Notes: generated by a model from the letters alone, not told the origin. 64,000 bases of DNA from Hybos culiciformis (GCA_964007475.1 OZ023273.1:85013712-85077711); one strand, 5' to 3'. Counted from the stretch's first letter, positions 31,213-41,712 are shown. Made by a program: numbers and translations.

Positions 31213-33380
31213 AACAAATTCAATTAATTTTGATTTGCAGAAATTTTGGGAATACGAAGAGTTAACTGAAAACGATCAAAAAGGTTCAACTGAAGCAGCA
31301 AAATGTGAAGCGAAATATAATGAAACAACAAAAAGAGCAGATAATGGTCAGTATATTGTTGAAATCCCCTTTGATGAGCAAAATAAGATTCAATTAGGAA
31401 ATTCAAGAAAACTGGCTTACGCGAGGCTTCTTAGTATGGAAAGAAAGTTTTTGAAAGATCCTAAACTTTATGATGCATATAGGGAGTTCATGAGGGAATA
31501 CCTAACTTTAGGTCATATGAAGGAAGCACCACAAATTACAAATAATGAAGGATATTATCTACCTCATCATGCGGTGATAAGGGAAGATAAAATAACCACC
31601 AAGTTGAGAGTTGTGTTTGATGGGTCAGCGAAAACGGACAGCGGTGTCAGCTTAAACGACAAAATGTTAGCAGGTCCAACATTGCAAGATGACTTATTTT
31701 CGATAATTCTGAAATGGAGAAAACACAAAATTGCATTTTGCGCAGATGTGTGCAAGATGTACCGTCAAATTTTAATTTCAGAAAATCAACTCAACTATCA
31801 ACGGATTTTATGGAGAGATAGTATGAAGGATCCTGTCAAGGAATATCTTTTAACAACTGTAACTTACGGTACTAAATCAGCGCCTTACTTGGCCGTGCGA
31901 ACATTACGAAAAGTTGCAGAAGATTACGAAATTGAGTTTCCTAAAGCATCAAGAGTGGTTTTAAATGACTTTTATGTCGACGATTTGATTTCAGGGGCCA
32001 ACGATGAAGAGCAAGCGCTCCAGTTGCAACGTGAAATAATAGAACTTTTAGGGAAAGGTGGATTTTACTTGAGGAAATGGATTAGTAACAGCATCAACCT
32101 TTTAAATGTTAATCCAAATGACCCCACTAATATTATTTCATTTCAGCCTGAAGAGTCATTTAAAATGCTAGGAATCAACTGGAATCCGGCAAAAGATATG
32201 TTTATTTACACAATTGTGTTGCCACAAACTGATCATCCAACGAAAAGAATTTTTTTATCAGAAATGTCCAAAATTTTTGATCCGATAGGATGGTTGTCAC
32301 CTACAATTATTAATATCAAAATTTTATTTCAGGACATTTGGTTATCTAAAATTAATTGGGATGAGAAATTGCCTGACACTATTCAAAAAAGATGGATGAA
32401 ATTAAGAAATGAATTATCAACTTTAGAGAACATTGAAATACCGAGATGGATAGCAACAACAAATACATCCTCTCTTCAATTACACGGATTTTGCGATGCT
32501 TCAGCGAAGGCTTATGCAGCAGTCATCTTTGCTAGAATTGAAGATAATGATAGAACTGAAACATTTATATTAGCAGCCAAAACAAGAGTAGCTCCACTCA
32601 AATCAAAGCTCACAATACCCAAGCTAGAGCTATGTGCAGCAGTTTTACTTGTTAACCTGATGAAAAAGACAAGTAGTATCTTTCAATCATCGAAGTTGTT
32701 TCTCTGGTCTGATTCAGAAGTAGTATTATCTTGGATTCACAACAAGGCTGAAAAACTCAACACATTTGTCAGCAATAGAATCAAACAAATTACAAGTAAA
32801 TCAAAATCTCAACAGTGGCATCATGTTAAATCGAAGGAAAATCCTGCGGATTTTGCTTCACGAGGAATCATGAAGTTAAAGGAGTGCACCTTGTGGTGGG
32901 AAGGTCCAAAATGGCTTCGCCAGACGGAAGATGCAACCCAAATTATTCGAAAAATCACACCAGATCAAGAATTCAAAACGGTTCTTTTAACAGAAGTTGC
33001 TACAATGACTACGGAAAATTATATTATCAATAGATTTTCAAATTTTAATAAGCTATTAAAAAATTTTACTAATATATTAAATTTTGTTAATAATTGTAGA
33101 AAAATCCAGCAACAAGTCAATGAAGAAATAGCTGAAAAAACAATCATTCGACTGGTTCAACAAGAGTTCAAAAATGAGATAAAATTGCTAAGGAATAACA
33201 ATCAGCTACCATGTAACAGCAAATTGAGAAAACTGAATCCCTTCATTGATGGTGACAACATTTTACGAGTTGGAGGTCGATTGGAAAATGCTGATGTGGA
33301 ATATGAAATGAAGCATCCAATGATTCTACCTCACAATTGTCATCTAACTACTTTGATTGTGCGAAAATACGGATCTGGCA
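31190..33380 (+). pseudogene. pol: BEL/Pao reverse transcriptase and RNase H (Peptidase_A17 region)
   Basis: RT motifs in order: LPHHAVIRED, KLRVVFDGSAK, LNDKMLAGPTLQ, FCADVCKMYRQI, TYGTKSAPYLA and the catalytic FYVDDLISG (about 31970). Next the DUF1725/A17-type linker and RNase H with HGFCDASAKAYAA (about 32470), KLELCAAVLL, LWSDSEVVLSWI and NPADFASRG. The frame is open for 741 codons, then enters foreign sequence at about 33384, in the integrase zinc-binding region. The RT and RNase H acidic residues are intact, so loss of function arises from the gag frameshifts, the gag/pol break and the integrase interruption. Confidence 0.9.
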
Positions 33381-33383
33381 TGA

Positions 33384-34750
33384 AATCTTGTTTTTCAAAA
33401 TCTTGTTTGTTTTAAAATCTTTTTATTCAAAATCTTGTTTTTTAAAATCTTGTTTTTCAAAATCTTTTTTTTTAAATCTTGTTTTATAAAATCTCTTTTT
33501 TTTAAATCTTGCTTTATAAAATATTGTTTTTAAAAAAAAAAGATTTTTATTAATTCGACCGCGCGCGGGACACAACAATATTCTATAATTGTGGCAAAAA
33601 ATTCTCTGCAGCGGGCTCAAAATGGAGAAGAACGACAAACAAAAGGACATTCAAAAATATAAAAAATTAAAAAGTATCATAAAAAAACTATAATGGAACC
33701 GTTGGATTTTTTTAAAATCCATAGCAACAAACATTACGTTGACTTAATTACATACATGATTACATAATTGACTTAATTAATACCTGTAAATTTAAAAAAA
33801 AAAAATAGATTTTTTTATTTTTATCAATTATTGTTAAAAGAATAATTTATTTATCGTTTTAAAAATGTATTTATTGTTAAAAAAAAGAATAATAAATATT
33901 GTGAAGAAAAAGATGCATAATATATATATATATATATCGTCGACCCAAAATTATAATATCGTATCTGCAAAAACTAAGTTTCGAGAAAATCGAGTTTAAA
34001 GTTTGGAGTGCTCGGAAAAAAAATTGAGCCGAAAAACTTTTTAATTCTTTTTCGTAATTCGCCTCAATAATCTTTCTAGATTTCAGTCTTAAAAGCATAT
34101 TTATGCTACCAAATAATAAATGACTTTTTTAACTTCTTTACCTTAAGGTCCGAGAAAAATTGAAATTTCATACAGATACGATATTATAATACGATATTAT
34201 AATAATACGACATTATAATATTGAATTTTTTTTATCGATATTTTACATACAATTATGTCGTAAATGACATCATTTTGTTGGTTACGACATTATAATATTT
34301 TATTAAATCTTTTTTAGGTCGCTTACGACATAATCGACACTGAATATCTCGGGAACTATTAAAGATACAGCAACGTGGATAAGACAGATCGAAAGATCAT
34401 CTCGAAAAATATAAAGATCAATTCTTTACTCATTTTCGCAAAAAAAGTAGATACGACATTATAATTTTGGGTCGACGATATATATATATATATATATATA
34501 TTATGCATCTTTTTCTTCACAATATTTATTATTCTTTTATTGTTAAAAAAAGCCAAATTTAAAAAAATTATTTATTGTTCTTTTATTGTTAAAAAAAAGC
34601 CTAAATTAAAAATGTAACAAAATCTTGTTTTTTTAAAAAAAAGATTTTGTCACAAACAATATTTTAAAAAACAAGATTTTGTCACAGTCAAGATTTTGTT
34701 AAACAGGGTTGAAAAAAAAAAACAAGATTTTCATACAACAAGATTTTAGT
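33384..34750. mobile_element. Element C: insertion with iterated AAATCTTG / CAAGATTT ends
   Basis: It interrupts pol. The left part repeats AAAATCTTGTTTT many times (33388-33530), and the right part repeats its reverse complement AACAAGATTTTG (34620-34750), so the ends are inverted arrays of one short word. Inner arms also mirror each other: AATAATAAATATTGTGAAGA (33887-33906) and its complement (about 34513-34533) on either side of a (TA)n centre into which element B is inserted. About 35-40 codons of integrase seem to be missing at the junction, so the insertion came with a deletion or the ends are not exact. TSD not found. Confidence 0.6.
33938..34477. mobile_element. Element B: 540-bp relative of element A with ACGACATTATAAT iterons
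   Basis: The TIR is CGTCGACCCAAAATTATAAT plus about eight more bases, with one mismatch between ends. The flanking ATAT is duplicated, a 4-bp TSD as in element A, although within a TA repeat this is weak. The iterated word (T)ACGACATTATAAT or TACGATATTATAAT occurs at about 34173, 34187, 34206, 34281 and in the TIR. The backbone shared with element A includes GAGAAAATCGAGTTTAAAGTT on the left and TCGACACTGAATATCTCGGG on the right (A has TCGATACTGAATATCTCGGG). It is non-coding. Confidence 0.75.
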
Positions 34751-34754
34751 CGCC

Positions 34755-35860
34755 TAGATTTGAAACCGGAACCGTCAAAGTACTGTTAAAAGGGAATTGC
34801 ATAAATGTGTTGTGTGCGTTAGATTCAAAAAGATAAAACTTGATCAAATTATGGCAGATCTCCCAAAAGCAGGGACAACATTATCGAAACCATTTAGTAA
34901 CACTGGATTAGATTATGCCGGACCAATATCAATACGAATGTCAAAAGGAAGAGGCAATAAGTGTTTCAAAGGATGTATAGTGCTGTTCATTTGTTTATCT
35001 ACTAAGGCAATTCATCTTGAAGTCGTTTCAGATTTGACAGCTAATGGGTTTATATCTGCGTTTAAAAGATTTGTAGGTAGACGAGGCCTACCGACTGATT
35101 TATGGAGTGATAATGCGTCTACCTTTGTACTAGCAACGACAATCTTGAAAAAGGGATTTGATGATTATTGCGCTGAAATCCAATCGAAGATAGTTGAACA
35201 TACAAATCAGTCACATATTCAATGGCATTTCATTCCGCCAAGAGCATCGCATTTCGGAGGTTTATGGGAAGCTGGTGTTAAATCAATGAAACATCATTTG
35301 AGTCGTACATTTAAGGACACGACCTTAACATTTGAAGAATTAACAACTGGGTTAATCCAAATTGAATCATGTTTAAACTCTCGTCCTTTATGTCCACTAT
35401 CAGATGAAATAACAGACATTGATGTATTAACCCCGGGACATTTTCTTACAGGAGATCATTTGAATGCAATACCACAAAGAAATGAAGGCGATATGAATTT
35501 TTGGCAAAAATGGTCCCGAGAATATTTACACACTTTACAACAAAGATCAAAATGGCATTTGCAGAAGAAAAATCTAAAAGCAGGTAATTTAGTACTGATC
35601 CAAGGTGAAAATCTTCCGCCTACCAAATGGCCGTTAGCTTGTTTAATTGAGGTCCACACTGGGGCAGACAATAATGTAAGGGTTGCTACACTAAAAACAC
35701 AAGGTGGAATATTCAAGCGTCCCATTTCAAATCTGAGTTTACTCACTGTAGATCATGAAGTAGATAAAAATCAAAATCAACAGACAACAAGTGACAGTTC
35801 ATCTCCGAAACCAATTCGGCAAAGCAGCAGAATAAAAAACAGAAAGCTGAATTGTTTAGC
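34755..35860 (+). pseudogene. BEL/Pao integrase
   Basis: The frame resumes with the second half of the zinc-binding motif (HKCVVC, 34800) and contains the core with TGLDYAGPI, STKAIHLEVVSDLT, LWSDNAST, HFIPPRASHFGGLWEAGVKS and ESCLNSRPL. The D, D and E positions of the catalytic triad are present, although SDNAST differs from the usual SDNGTN. A C-terminal DUF5641 domain follows (AGNLVLIQGENLPPTKWPLA ... GIFKRPISNLSLL). The integrase would insert the cDNA with the 5-bp stagger seen here. The N-terminal zinc-binding half is interrupted by element C. The ORF reads on without a stop into an env-like segment at about 35860. Confidence 0.85.
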
Positions 35861-37576
35861 CTTGATTACATCGGTACTTTGTTTGTTTATAATGCCAGTA
35901 ATGTCATCAAGCAGTAAATTTTTTAATATTACTAAATTTAATGAATCACCAGGAATATTCTTTGAAAATATCGGACATGCACAAACAATCACGAATGAAT
36001 GGAATCTACATGTGTTCTTAAGTCTATCAATTTATAATCAAGAGTTGAAGGGCATTCAGGATTATCTTGGAAATATCACATTTATGTGCAATCATTCAAA
36101 ACATTGAACAACTACTGCAACGCAATGAGCACACAACTAAATCACAAGTTTGTACACATAAAGCAAAATGATGAGCTTTTACAAAGCTTAAATGGGCACA
36201 CAAAAACAAAACGTTCAGCAATGGATATAATTGGGTCAATCGCGCATGGACTTTTTGGAGTTTTAGACTCAGAATATGCGAATCAAATTGAAGGTTAGTC
36301 AAAATGAAAACCATCTTCTTGGGCTATTGAAAAATCAAACTTCTATTTCTGATGCAACATTGAATATTTTCAAGAAATCATCAGAAGATATATCAAGTCA
36401 ATTTACAGCATTAAAGGGTCAAATAAAAGATGTAGCTATCAAATTGTCGACTGAAACTGAAGAAGCCACCAAAATGCAGAGTATAACATCATTAACAACT
36501 TATATGATACTGGTCATGTCAACTCTTGAAGAAATTCAGAATGTTTTTATTGATACAATTCTTGATACACATCATTCGAGAATCAATCCTTACATTTTAC
36601 CATCCACACAGCTCAATGAACAACTTTCAATAATTTTAGCTAACTTGCCGCCAACATTAACCTTGCCTGCAAAGGATTACCGCGGAATTTATAATCTTAT
36701 TTCAATAAAATCTCGTATCTTTACAGGTCTAATAATTTTCAATGTAAAGCTACCATTGATAGAGAATAAGTCTTATCAACTCTTTCATTTAATTAGCGTT
36801 CCAATTCCAAATGGCAAGGCACTCAACTATATGAAGTTAACAGCAGATTCCATGGCAGTGACGCTAATGAGAGATCAATATTTCTTTTTAACATGGCAGC
36901 AATTGAAGTTATGCCACGTCAACAGTGATATTTTTTCATGTAAAGGGGATGGACCAACCTTCCACAAATCAGTTGACAATGAACATTGCGAGTTCGAACT
37001 GTTGACCAACCACAATTATTTGTCATCAAAATGTGAATTTCAACAAGCAAACCAAAATGAGTACTGGGTAAAGATGTTTCAACCAAATGCTTGGATATTT
37101 TATGTGCAACATCAGGAATCAATTAATGTCATTTGCAACTAGCCCAAATATATGGTATTGGAATTGTTCAAATGCAACCACCATGCATGTTAAGGACAAA
37201 GAGTATGACATTCAATACTAGAATGTCATATTCCAGTCAGGTGATGAAATTATTCGTTCCAATAGTAAATTTCACTAATCTACCGTATAAGTTTCAGATC
37301 ACTACAGAACCAATAGCAGATGAAAAGGTGTTCAACAATACTCAAATGGAAGATTTAGAAGCTAGAATCAAACTACTAAAGGATGCAGAAGATATCGAAT
37401 TATTGAACGTGCATGACATTCATCATTACAGTGTTCCGTATGTGATCATCATCATCATCATTATTGCAATTAGTGTATACGCATATAAAAGAAAAAAACC
37501 AACGAAACCAGTACCTCAGCCAAGAACGGTTAGATGTCAAGCTGAAGACAACCAATCAACCTTGTCAGATGTGTAG
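35861..37576 (+). pseudogene. env: Env-like glycoprotein gene of the BEL/Pao element, broken
   Basis: After the integrase a hydrophobic signal-like segment (about 35862-35900) starts a protein with the organisation of insect F-type/Gypsy-type envelope proteins: N-glycosylation-like N-x-S/T sites, a basic cleavage-type site followed by a hydrophobic, glycine-containing segment (about 36205-36290), a helical region, a cysteine-containing ectodomain (about 36900-37080), and near the C-terminus one transmembrane segment (about 37437-37485) followed by a basic cytoplasmic tail. Such proteins mediate membrane fusion in related viruses. The reading frame is broken at about 36086-36107, 36276-36298 and 37133-37142, so no full product can be made. 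Family assignment is by architecture. Confidence 0.65.
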
Positions 37577-37599
37577 AAGCATCGTTGCCATTGGGACTA

Positions 37600-37980
37600 T
37601 GTTACAATCGTAACATGAAAAATTTCTAAGTCTTTAAACGACTTAAAATTGTAAAATTCAACGAAATGAAATTAATGTTAAGATAAGAAAATGCACACAA
37701 TGCAAAATGTGCAGACAAATTTTATTTTTTCTCACAATTTCATACTTAAATTTAATTTGACAAAAATGCATATTGCAATTTAATTATATTTCAATTCATA
37801 ATTCTCATTTTTGTTATTGTAGTTTTATATTACTTAAATTTTTTATATTACTTAAATTTTTTATATTACTTATAAATTTTATACTACTTATAATTATTGT
37901 ACCAAATAAATTGTACAGTTCGTTCTAAACCATCAACTAAACAACATCTTTTTATTTATATTAAACAAGTGCTTTCTTCA
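37600..37980 (+). repeat. BEL/Pao 3' LTR
   Basis: It matches the 5' LTR with three base differences (near 37618, 37634 and 37781) and has one additional 18-bp unit ACTTAAATTTTTTATATT near 37845-37865. It starts TGTTACAATC, ends GCTTTCTTCA, and is followed by the TSD CTAAT. Confidence 0.9.
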
Positions 37981-38519
37981 CTAATTTCTTTAATGTAAGA
38001 CAATGATGCCAACTCAGGGAATTTTAAGGAATCTAAAGAATTTTAGAGAATTTTACTAACAATGTAGAGAAAAATGGCAAAATCTAGGGTTTTATTTTTA
38101 GTCTAATATTGTTTGAATTCTTTTTAATAATTTAAAACTTTGTTTGCAATCAAAAGTGTCAAGTATTTCTTGAAACATATTAGGTTAATTTACTGGATAT
38201 TGGCAACGTTATTTTTAATTTTTTTACAGTGTCTGGCAAGGTTGATGATAAATTTTAACAATTTTTGTTCTTCCTTTGTTCTGTTGTTTATATTAATAAA
38301 TTCATTCTTTTATTCGTCTATTCTGTTCTGTGTCTACTAATTGCTTTTCCTTTTCCTGTTCCGTTTTATTTTAAGAATTAATAATTGATTGATTGATTTT
38401 GTTTTTGAAAATTTATAGTGTGACTGGTATCTGTGAATTTCTGAGATTTCGTCATTAGGTTGTTCCACAAATAAAAAAAATTAATATGTACATAGCGGTT
38501 TAGGCGTGATTGAGGACAG

Positions 38520-38953
38520 AGGACAGAGGACAGAGAAACAGAGAAACAGAGAAACAGAGAAACAGAGAAACAGAGAAACAGAGAAACAGAGAAACAGAGA
38601 AACAGAGAAACAGAGAAACAGAGAAACAGAGAAACAGAGAAACAGAGAAACAGAGAAACAGAGAAACAGAGAAACAGAGAAACAGAGAAACAGAGAAACA
38701 GAGAAACAGAGAAACAGAGAAACAGAGAAACAGAGAAACAGAGAAACAGAGAAACAGAGAAACAGAGAAACAGAGAAACAGAGAAACAGAGAAACAGAGA
38801 AACAGAGAAACAGAGAAACAGAGAAACAGAGAAACAGAGAAACAGAGAAACAGAGAAACAGAGAAACAGAGAAACAGAGAAACAGAGAAACAGAGAAACA
38901 GAGAAACAGAGAAACAGAGAAACAGAGAAACAGAGAAACAGAGAAACAGAGAA
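38520..38953. repeat. (ACAGAGAA)n octanucleotide array, about 54 copies
   Basis: A nearly perfect tandem of the 8-mer CAGAGAAA, preceded by three AGGACAG heptamers. Because 8 is not a multiple of 3, 24 bp gives one frame-independent octapeptide, so long open frames appear on both strands. These are not genes. The uniformity suggests recent expansion; copy number in an assembly is uncertain. Confidence 0.95.
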
Positions 38954-39309
38954 TTTTCATTTTTATATATTAGATTTGTAAAAAAATAAAAATCAATAAG
39001 ATGGAGTTTGTCTATTGATAAAAAATTTATGCAAACTTCTTCGCTTTATTGTACTAAAAAAAAAAGTAATAAAGAATGATTTTTTTTCCTACGATAATCG
39101 ATAAATTTTTTTTTTTTAAGAATTATTTTAATTTTAATTTTTTTTATTCTATATAGCAGTGGTGTCAATAACGTCGATCACGATCTACCGGTAGATCGCG
39201 CAATAATTTTAGGTCGATCGCCAATAAATATTCATATTTCAGATATTTATTTTCTTTCAAATTCCCGTTTTCAATTTCAAGAATCAAAAAAATTTATCTA
39301 ATTTTCCAA

Positions 39310-39705
39310 ATATGTTGGCGCAATTAAAAAGTTCTGCTTCTACTAATTATGATAAAAATAAATATATCAAATAAATTAAGAAAATTATTGAAGAATTTGG
39401 TAACCGTTTCGAAGATTTTAAAAAACTTAATCATGTAGTTTTATTTATGAGTTTCCTATTTGATAGCAATATTAAAGCAGAAACAATTGTAGAAAACCTT
39501 TCAACTATTTTTATAGGGATAACATTACACTTGAAGCAGAAATTATTAATTTACAAAATGATATTTATAGTAAAGCAAGAGCTTCCGAAGATGAATTCTG
39601 GAAATATTTAGCAGAAGATAAATATCCGAATGAAAAAAAATGTTTTGATAATTTATACGCCTATTCTGGTTCGACATATTTGTGCGTATCAGCATTTTCA
39701 CAAAT
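39310..39705 (+). pseudogene. hAT transposase C-terminal remnant (GTF2IRD2/SCAND3-like type)
   Basis: Frames joined by at least two breaks read LRKLLKNLVTVSKILKNLI-like or, in the adjacent frame, IIEEFGNRFEDFKKL, then SFLFDSNIKAETIVENLS, EDEFWKYLAEDKYPNEKKC and GSTYLCVSAFSQMKI. The last is the hAT dimerisation motif (family form GTTYLCE.AFS.M). Only the C-terminal quarter remains, and the following sequence is unrelated, so the copy is defective. Confidence 0.6.
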
Positions 39706-40135
39706 GAAAATCACCGGGGACGGCAGTCCCCCGAGTGACGCAAGCACCTCTACGTGTGAAGCTTTACGACAATATATACAGCTAACTTTCGACTTTTTGA
39801 ACTGTTGACCCTAGCTAGTTATGGCCATTTGAATTTTTTTTCACCTTTTCAGTTTTTGGCCTATAACTTGGTGACCTTTTGACCTTTCTGGATGGCATAT
39901 GACATTTTTCGCATCTACGTTCCAAGACCTTTCCAACGGTACTTAGCATGAGTGGATGGGGTCAATAGTTCAAAAGTTATGACCGGATATTTGAATCATG
40001 ACCTCTACCTTGAGATAACCGAATAGTATGTTTGTTTGTTTGATTGTTTGTTTGTGGACATAATATATTTCGCAGTCAAAGGTCGACGCTCAATAATTTC
40101 ATTTCACTCAATCACTCTCCAATATGATTTCCACT
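39706..40135. other. Non-coding block starting with a GGGGACGGCAGTCCCC palindrome
   Basis: CACCGGGGACGGCAGTCCCC starts exactly where the transposase similarity ends, so it may be the end of another inserted element. GTTTGTTTGTTTGATTGTTT repeats at 40031-40055. No partner end or TSD was identified. Confidence 0.4.
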
Positions 40136-40138
40136 CAG

Positions 40139-40285
40139 GCTCAAGTCCCAAAAATGTACCCAAATTAAAATGTCCCAAAATCCAAATATGTCCCAAAATC
40201 AAAAAATGTCCCAAAATCAAAAATGTCCCAAAATCCAAATATGTCCCAAATTCAAAAAATGTCCCAAAATCAAAAAAAATACCCA
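40139..40285. repeat. Short minisatellite, unit about 16-18 bp (CCCAAAATCAAAAATGT)
   Basis: Eight or so variable copies of ATGTCCCAAAATCAAAA. The open frames on both strands through it are repeat artefacts. Confidence 0.8.
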
Positions 40286-40363
40286 AAATTTCCAAAAGTC
40301 TCCCTAAATATCAAGTTTTTTCGAAATATTTTTATATATTCATTTACCTTCGAAAAATAGTTA

Positions 40364-40772
40364 TATCAACTAAAAACACTACTTGGCGCAGTTAAAACTC
40401 GTGACGCAAGCTACGTACACAATTCAATTCATCACACAAAAGAAATGATATCAATTTGTGTGCCGCAAGACGCTAAGCGTGCGTGCGTGCAATCAGTGGT
40501 TGTTGGAGCAAAAATCAAAGCAAAGGAAAATTGCTGAAAATGTCGCATCGAAATCGAATAATTTGTGCAAAAGAATTTCGGTGTGATCTTTTGTTGAAAA
40601 TTTTTCTTTGCCTTGACTTCTGCTCCAACAACCACTGATTGCACGCACGCACGCTTAGCGTCTTGCGGCACACAAATTGATATCATTTCTTTTGTGTGAT
40701 GAATTGAATTGTGTACGTAGCTTGCGAGACGAGTTTTAAGTGCGCCAAGAAGTGTTTTTAGTTGATAATAGA
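40364..40772. mobile_element. Long foldback: two about 160-nt arms, near identical
   Basis: The left arm (about 40364-40525) and the right arm (about 40605-40772) are reverse complements with roughly seven mismatches, all near the arm ends. The central about 115 nt (GCAAGCTACGTACACAATTC ... GGTTGTTGGAGCA) is identical. The loop is about 80 nt. The near-identity suggests a recent event or selection/gene conversion between the arms. If transcribed, it would form a long dsRNA hairpin. Confidence 0.85.
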
Positions 40773-41235
40773 AATACCGAACTAATTTAACAGACAAACT
40801 CTTAGAATTTGGATCCCTAAATAGCCTTCTCCTCTTACTCCTACTTTGAGTAAAAGTAGATCACAAAGGATTTTTACTGCGCGAAGTAGATCTTATAGAA
40901 AAATCAGTTGACACCCCTGCTATATAGATTAAAGCTTCATTTTCATTTTGTAACCAAATGATCTCAAATAAAGTCTTTTTGATTAAAAAAACATTTTTTT
41001 AGAAATCCTTTAAATCTAGGGAATTCTAGGGAATTTTTTTTACAGATCTAAGGAATTTTTCCAAAGACAAGTTGGCATCACTGATGTAAGATAAGAAACT
41101 AACCTTAGAAAATAGTTTGGAAAAGCTATTAGATTCCTGAATAAAATAATTCAACAAAATTTTTCTTTTCAAAAAAATAAATTTATTTCTTTTAAATAAT
41201 TTATAAAAATACAACTTAATTAAACTATTCATAAT

Positions 41236-41712
41236 TAATCAATCAAATAAGTCATCTGATCCACTCCCGAAGCCCGGATCTTCAAACCGATAACATCGGC
41301 AAGGTGAATAACCGCAACGCACACAAAACGGGCACTTCCAAGAAAGATGACCCAACTCCCCACAATGATAACATTCTGGAGCCACATGTATCACATTGCC
41401 ATGATCCACCATGCAAATCCAACACATATCGCAATCAGCGATTACGTGGAGATAACTCCCACATCTTTGGCACCAAATGGACGAGCGATACTGAAAAAAA
41501 AGAACAAAATATAGTAAATTATATAAAATTTTTTTTTACAAAAAAAAACCACTTACATGTGTATAAGAGCAGGTGCCCTTGTGCACCTGCCTCCCACAAC
41601 CATAAAACTATCTTTCAAATCTTCTGCTACAACGGCATCACACTGACGCCAGACGTGGCTTTTCTGGCCACAGCGTCAACGAATGCGATAAGGAAACTCC
41701 CAACGATTCATA
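41236..41712 (-). pseudogene. Candidate spliced gene fragment with an array of zinc knuckles
   Basis: Minus strand. The downstream exon (41239-41498) reads IWCQRCGSYLHVIADC and then CWICMVDHG, CYHCGELGHLSWKC and CVRCGYSPCRC, the CX2CX4HX4C pattern of CCHC knuckles, and ends in a stop at 41239. It is preceded by a T-rich tract ending TTTTTTTTTCAG, and the exon upstream (about 41558-41712) ends in a GTAAGT donor and itself begins after TTCTTTTTCTTTTCAG. That exon contains a further knuckle (RCGQKSHVWRQC) but in a frame that does not join cleanly, and a stop precedes it. Single-stranded nucleic-acid binding is the likely role of such knuckles. It may be a host gene fragment or the gag part of an unrecognised element. 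Confidence 0.45.

Larger units (their letters stand above)
24617..37980 (+). mobile_element. BEL/Pao LTR retrotransposon with env-like gene and nested insertions
   Basis: Both LTRs, a 5-bp target duplication CTAAT (24612-24616 and 37981-37985) and the order gag, protease, RT, RNase H, integrase, env-like define the element. The LTRs differ by three substitutions over the shared about 363 bp plus one 18-bp tandem unit, so the insertion is fairly recent, yet the genes are broken. Insertions removed, it would be about 8.3 kb, reasonable for an env-bearing BEL element. The 5' LTR is split by element A (24970-28609) and the pol gene by element C (about 33384-34750). It can be compared with the roo type, which also carries an env-like ORF. 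Confidence 0.9.
39157..40919 (+). mobile_element. Second hAT nested in the first, with transposase remnant
   Basis: The ends CAGTGGTGTCAATAACG and (reverse complement) CAGGGGTGTCAACTGATT are hAT termini flanked by the perfect 8-bp duplication CTATATAG (39149-39156, 40920-40927). Subterminal GATCTAC(C) words recur at both ends (39177-39192, 40854-40892). Contains a decayed transposase C-terminus and a later foldback block. Confidence 0.9.
38001..41083. mobile_element. hAT element (outer), non-autonomous as it stands
   Basis: The ends CAATGATGCCAACT(C) and, reverse complemented, CAGTGATGCCAACTTGTC are matching hAT termini, with the perfect 8-bp duplication ATGTAAGA at 37993-38000 and 41084-41091. 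Subterminal AGGGAATTTT(A)AGGAAT words occur near both ends (38018-38035 and 41015-41060). Its inside is mostly later material: an octanucleotide array and a second hAT (39157-40919). It begins ten bases after the BEL TSD. Confidence 0.9.

Noticed and set aside
38510..38953. CRISPR-like array
   Set aside because: Direct 8-bp repeats without spacers in a eukaryotic setting; not a CRISPR.
38481..38989. Long ORFs of 155-159 codons on both strands
   Set aside because: They are produced by the octanucleotide repeat, which has no stop in most frames; there is no evidence of a gene.
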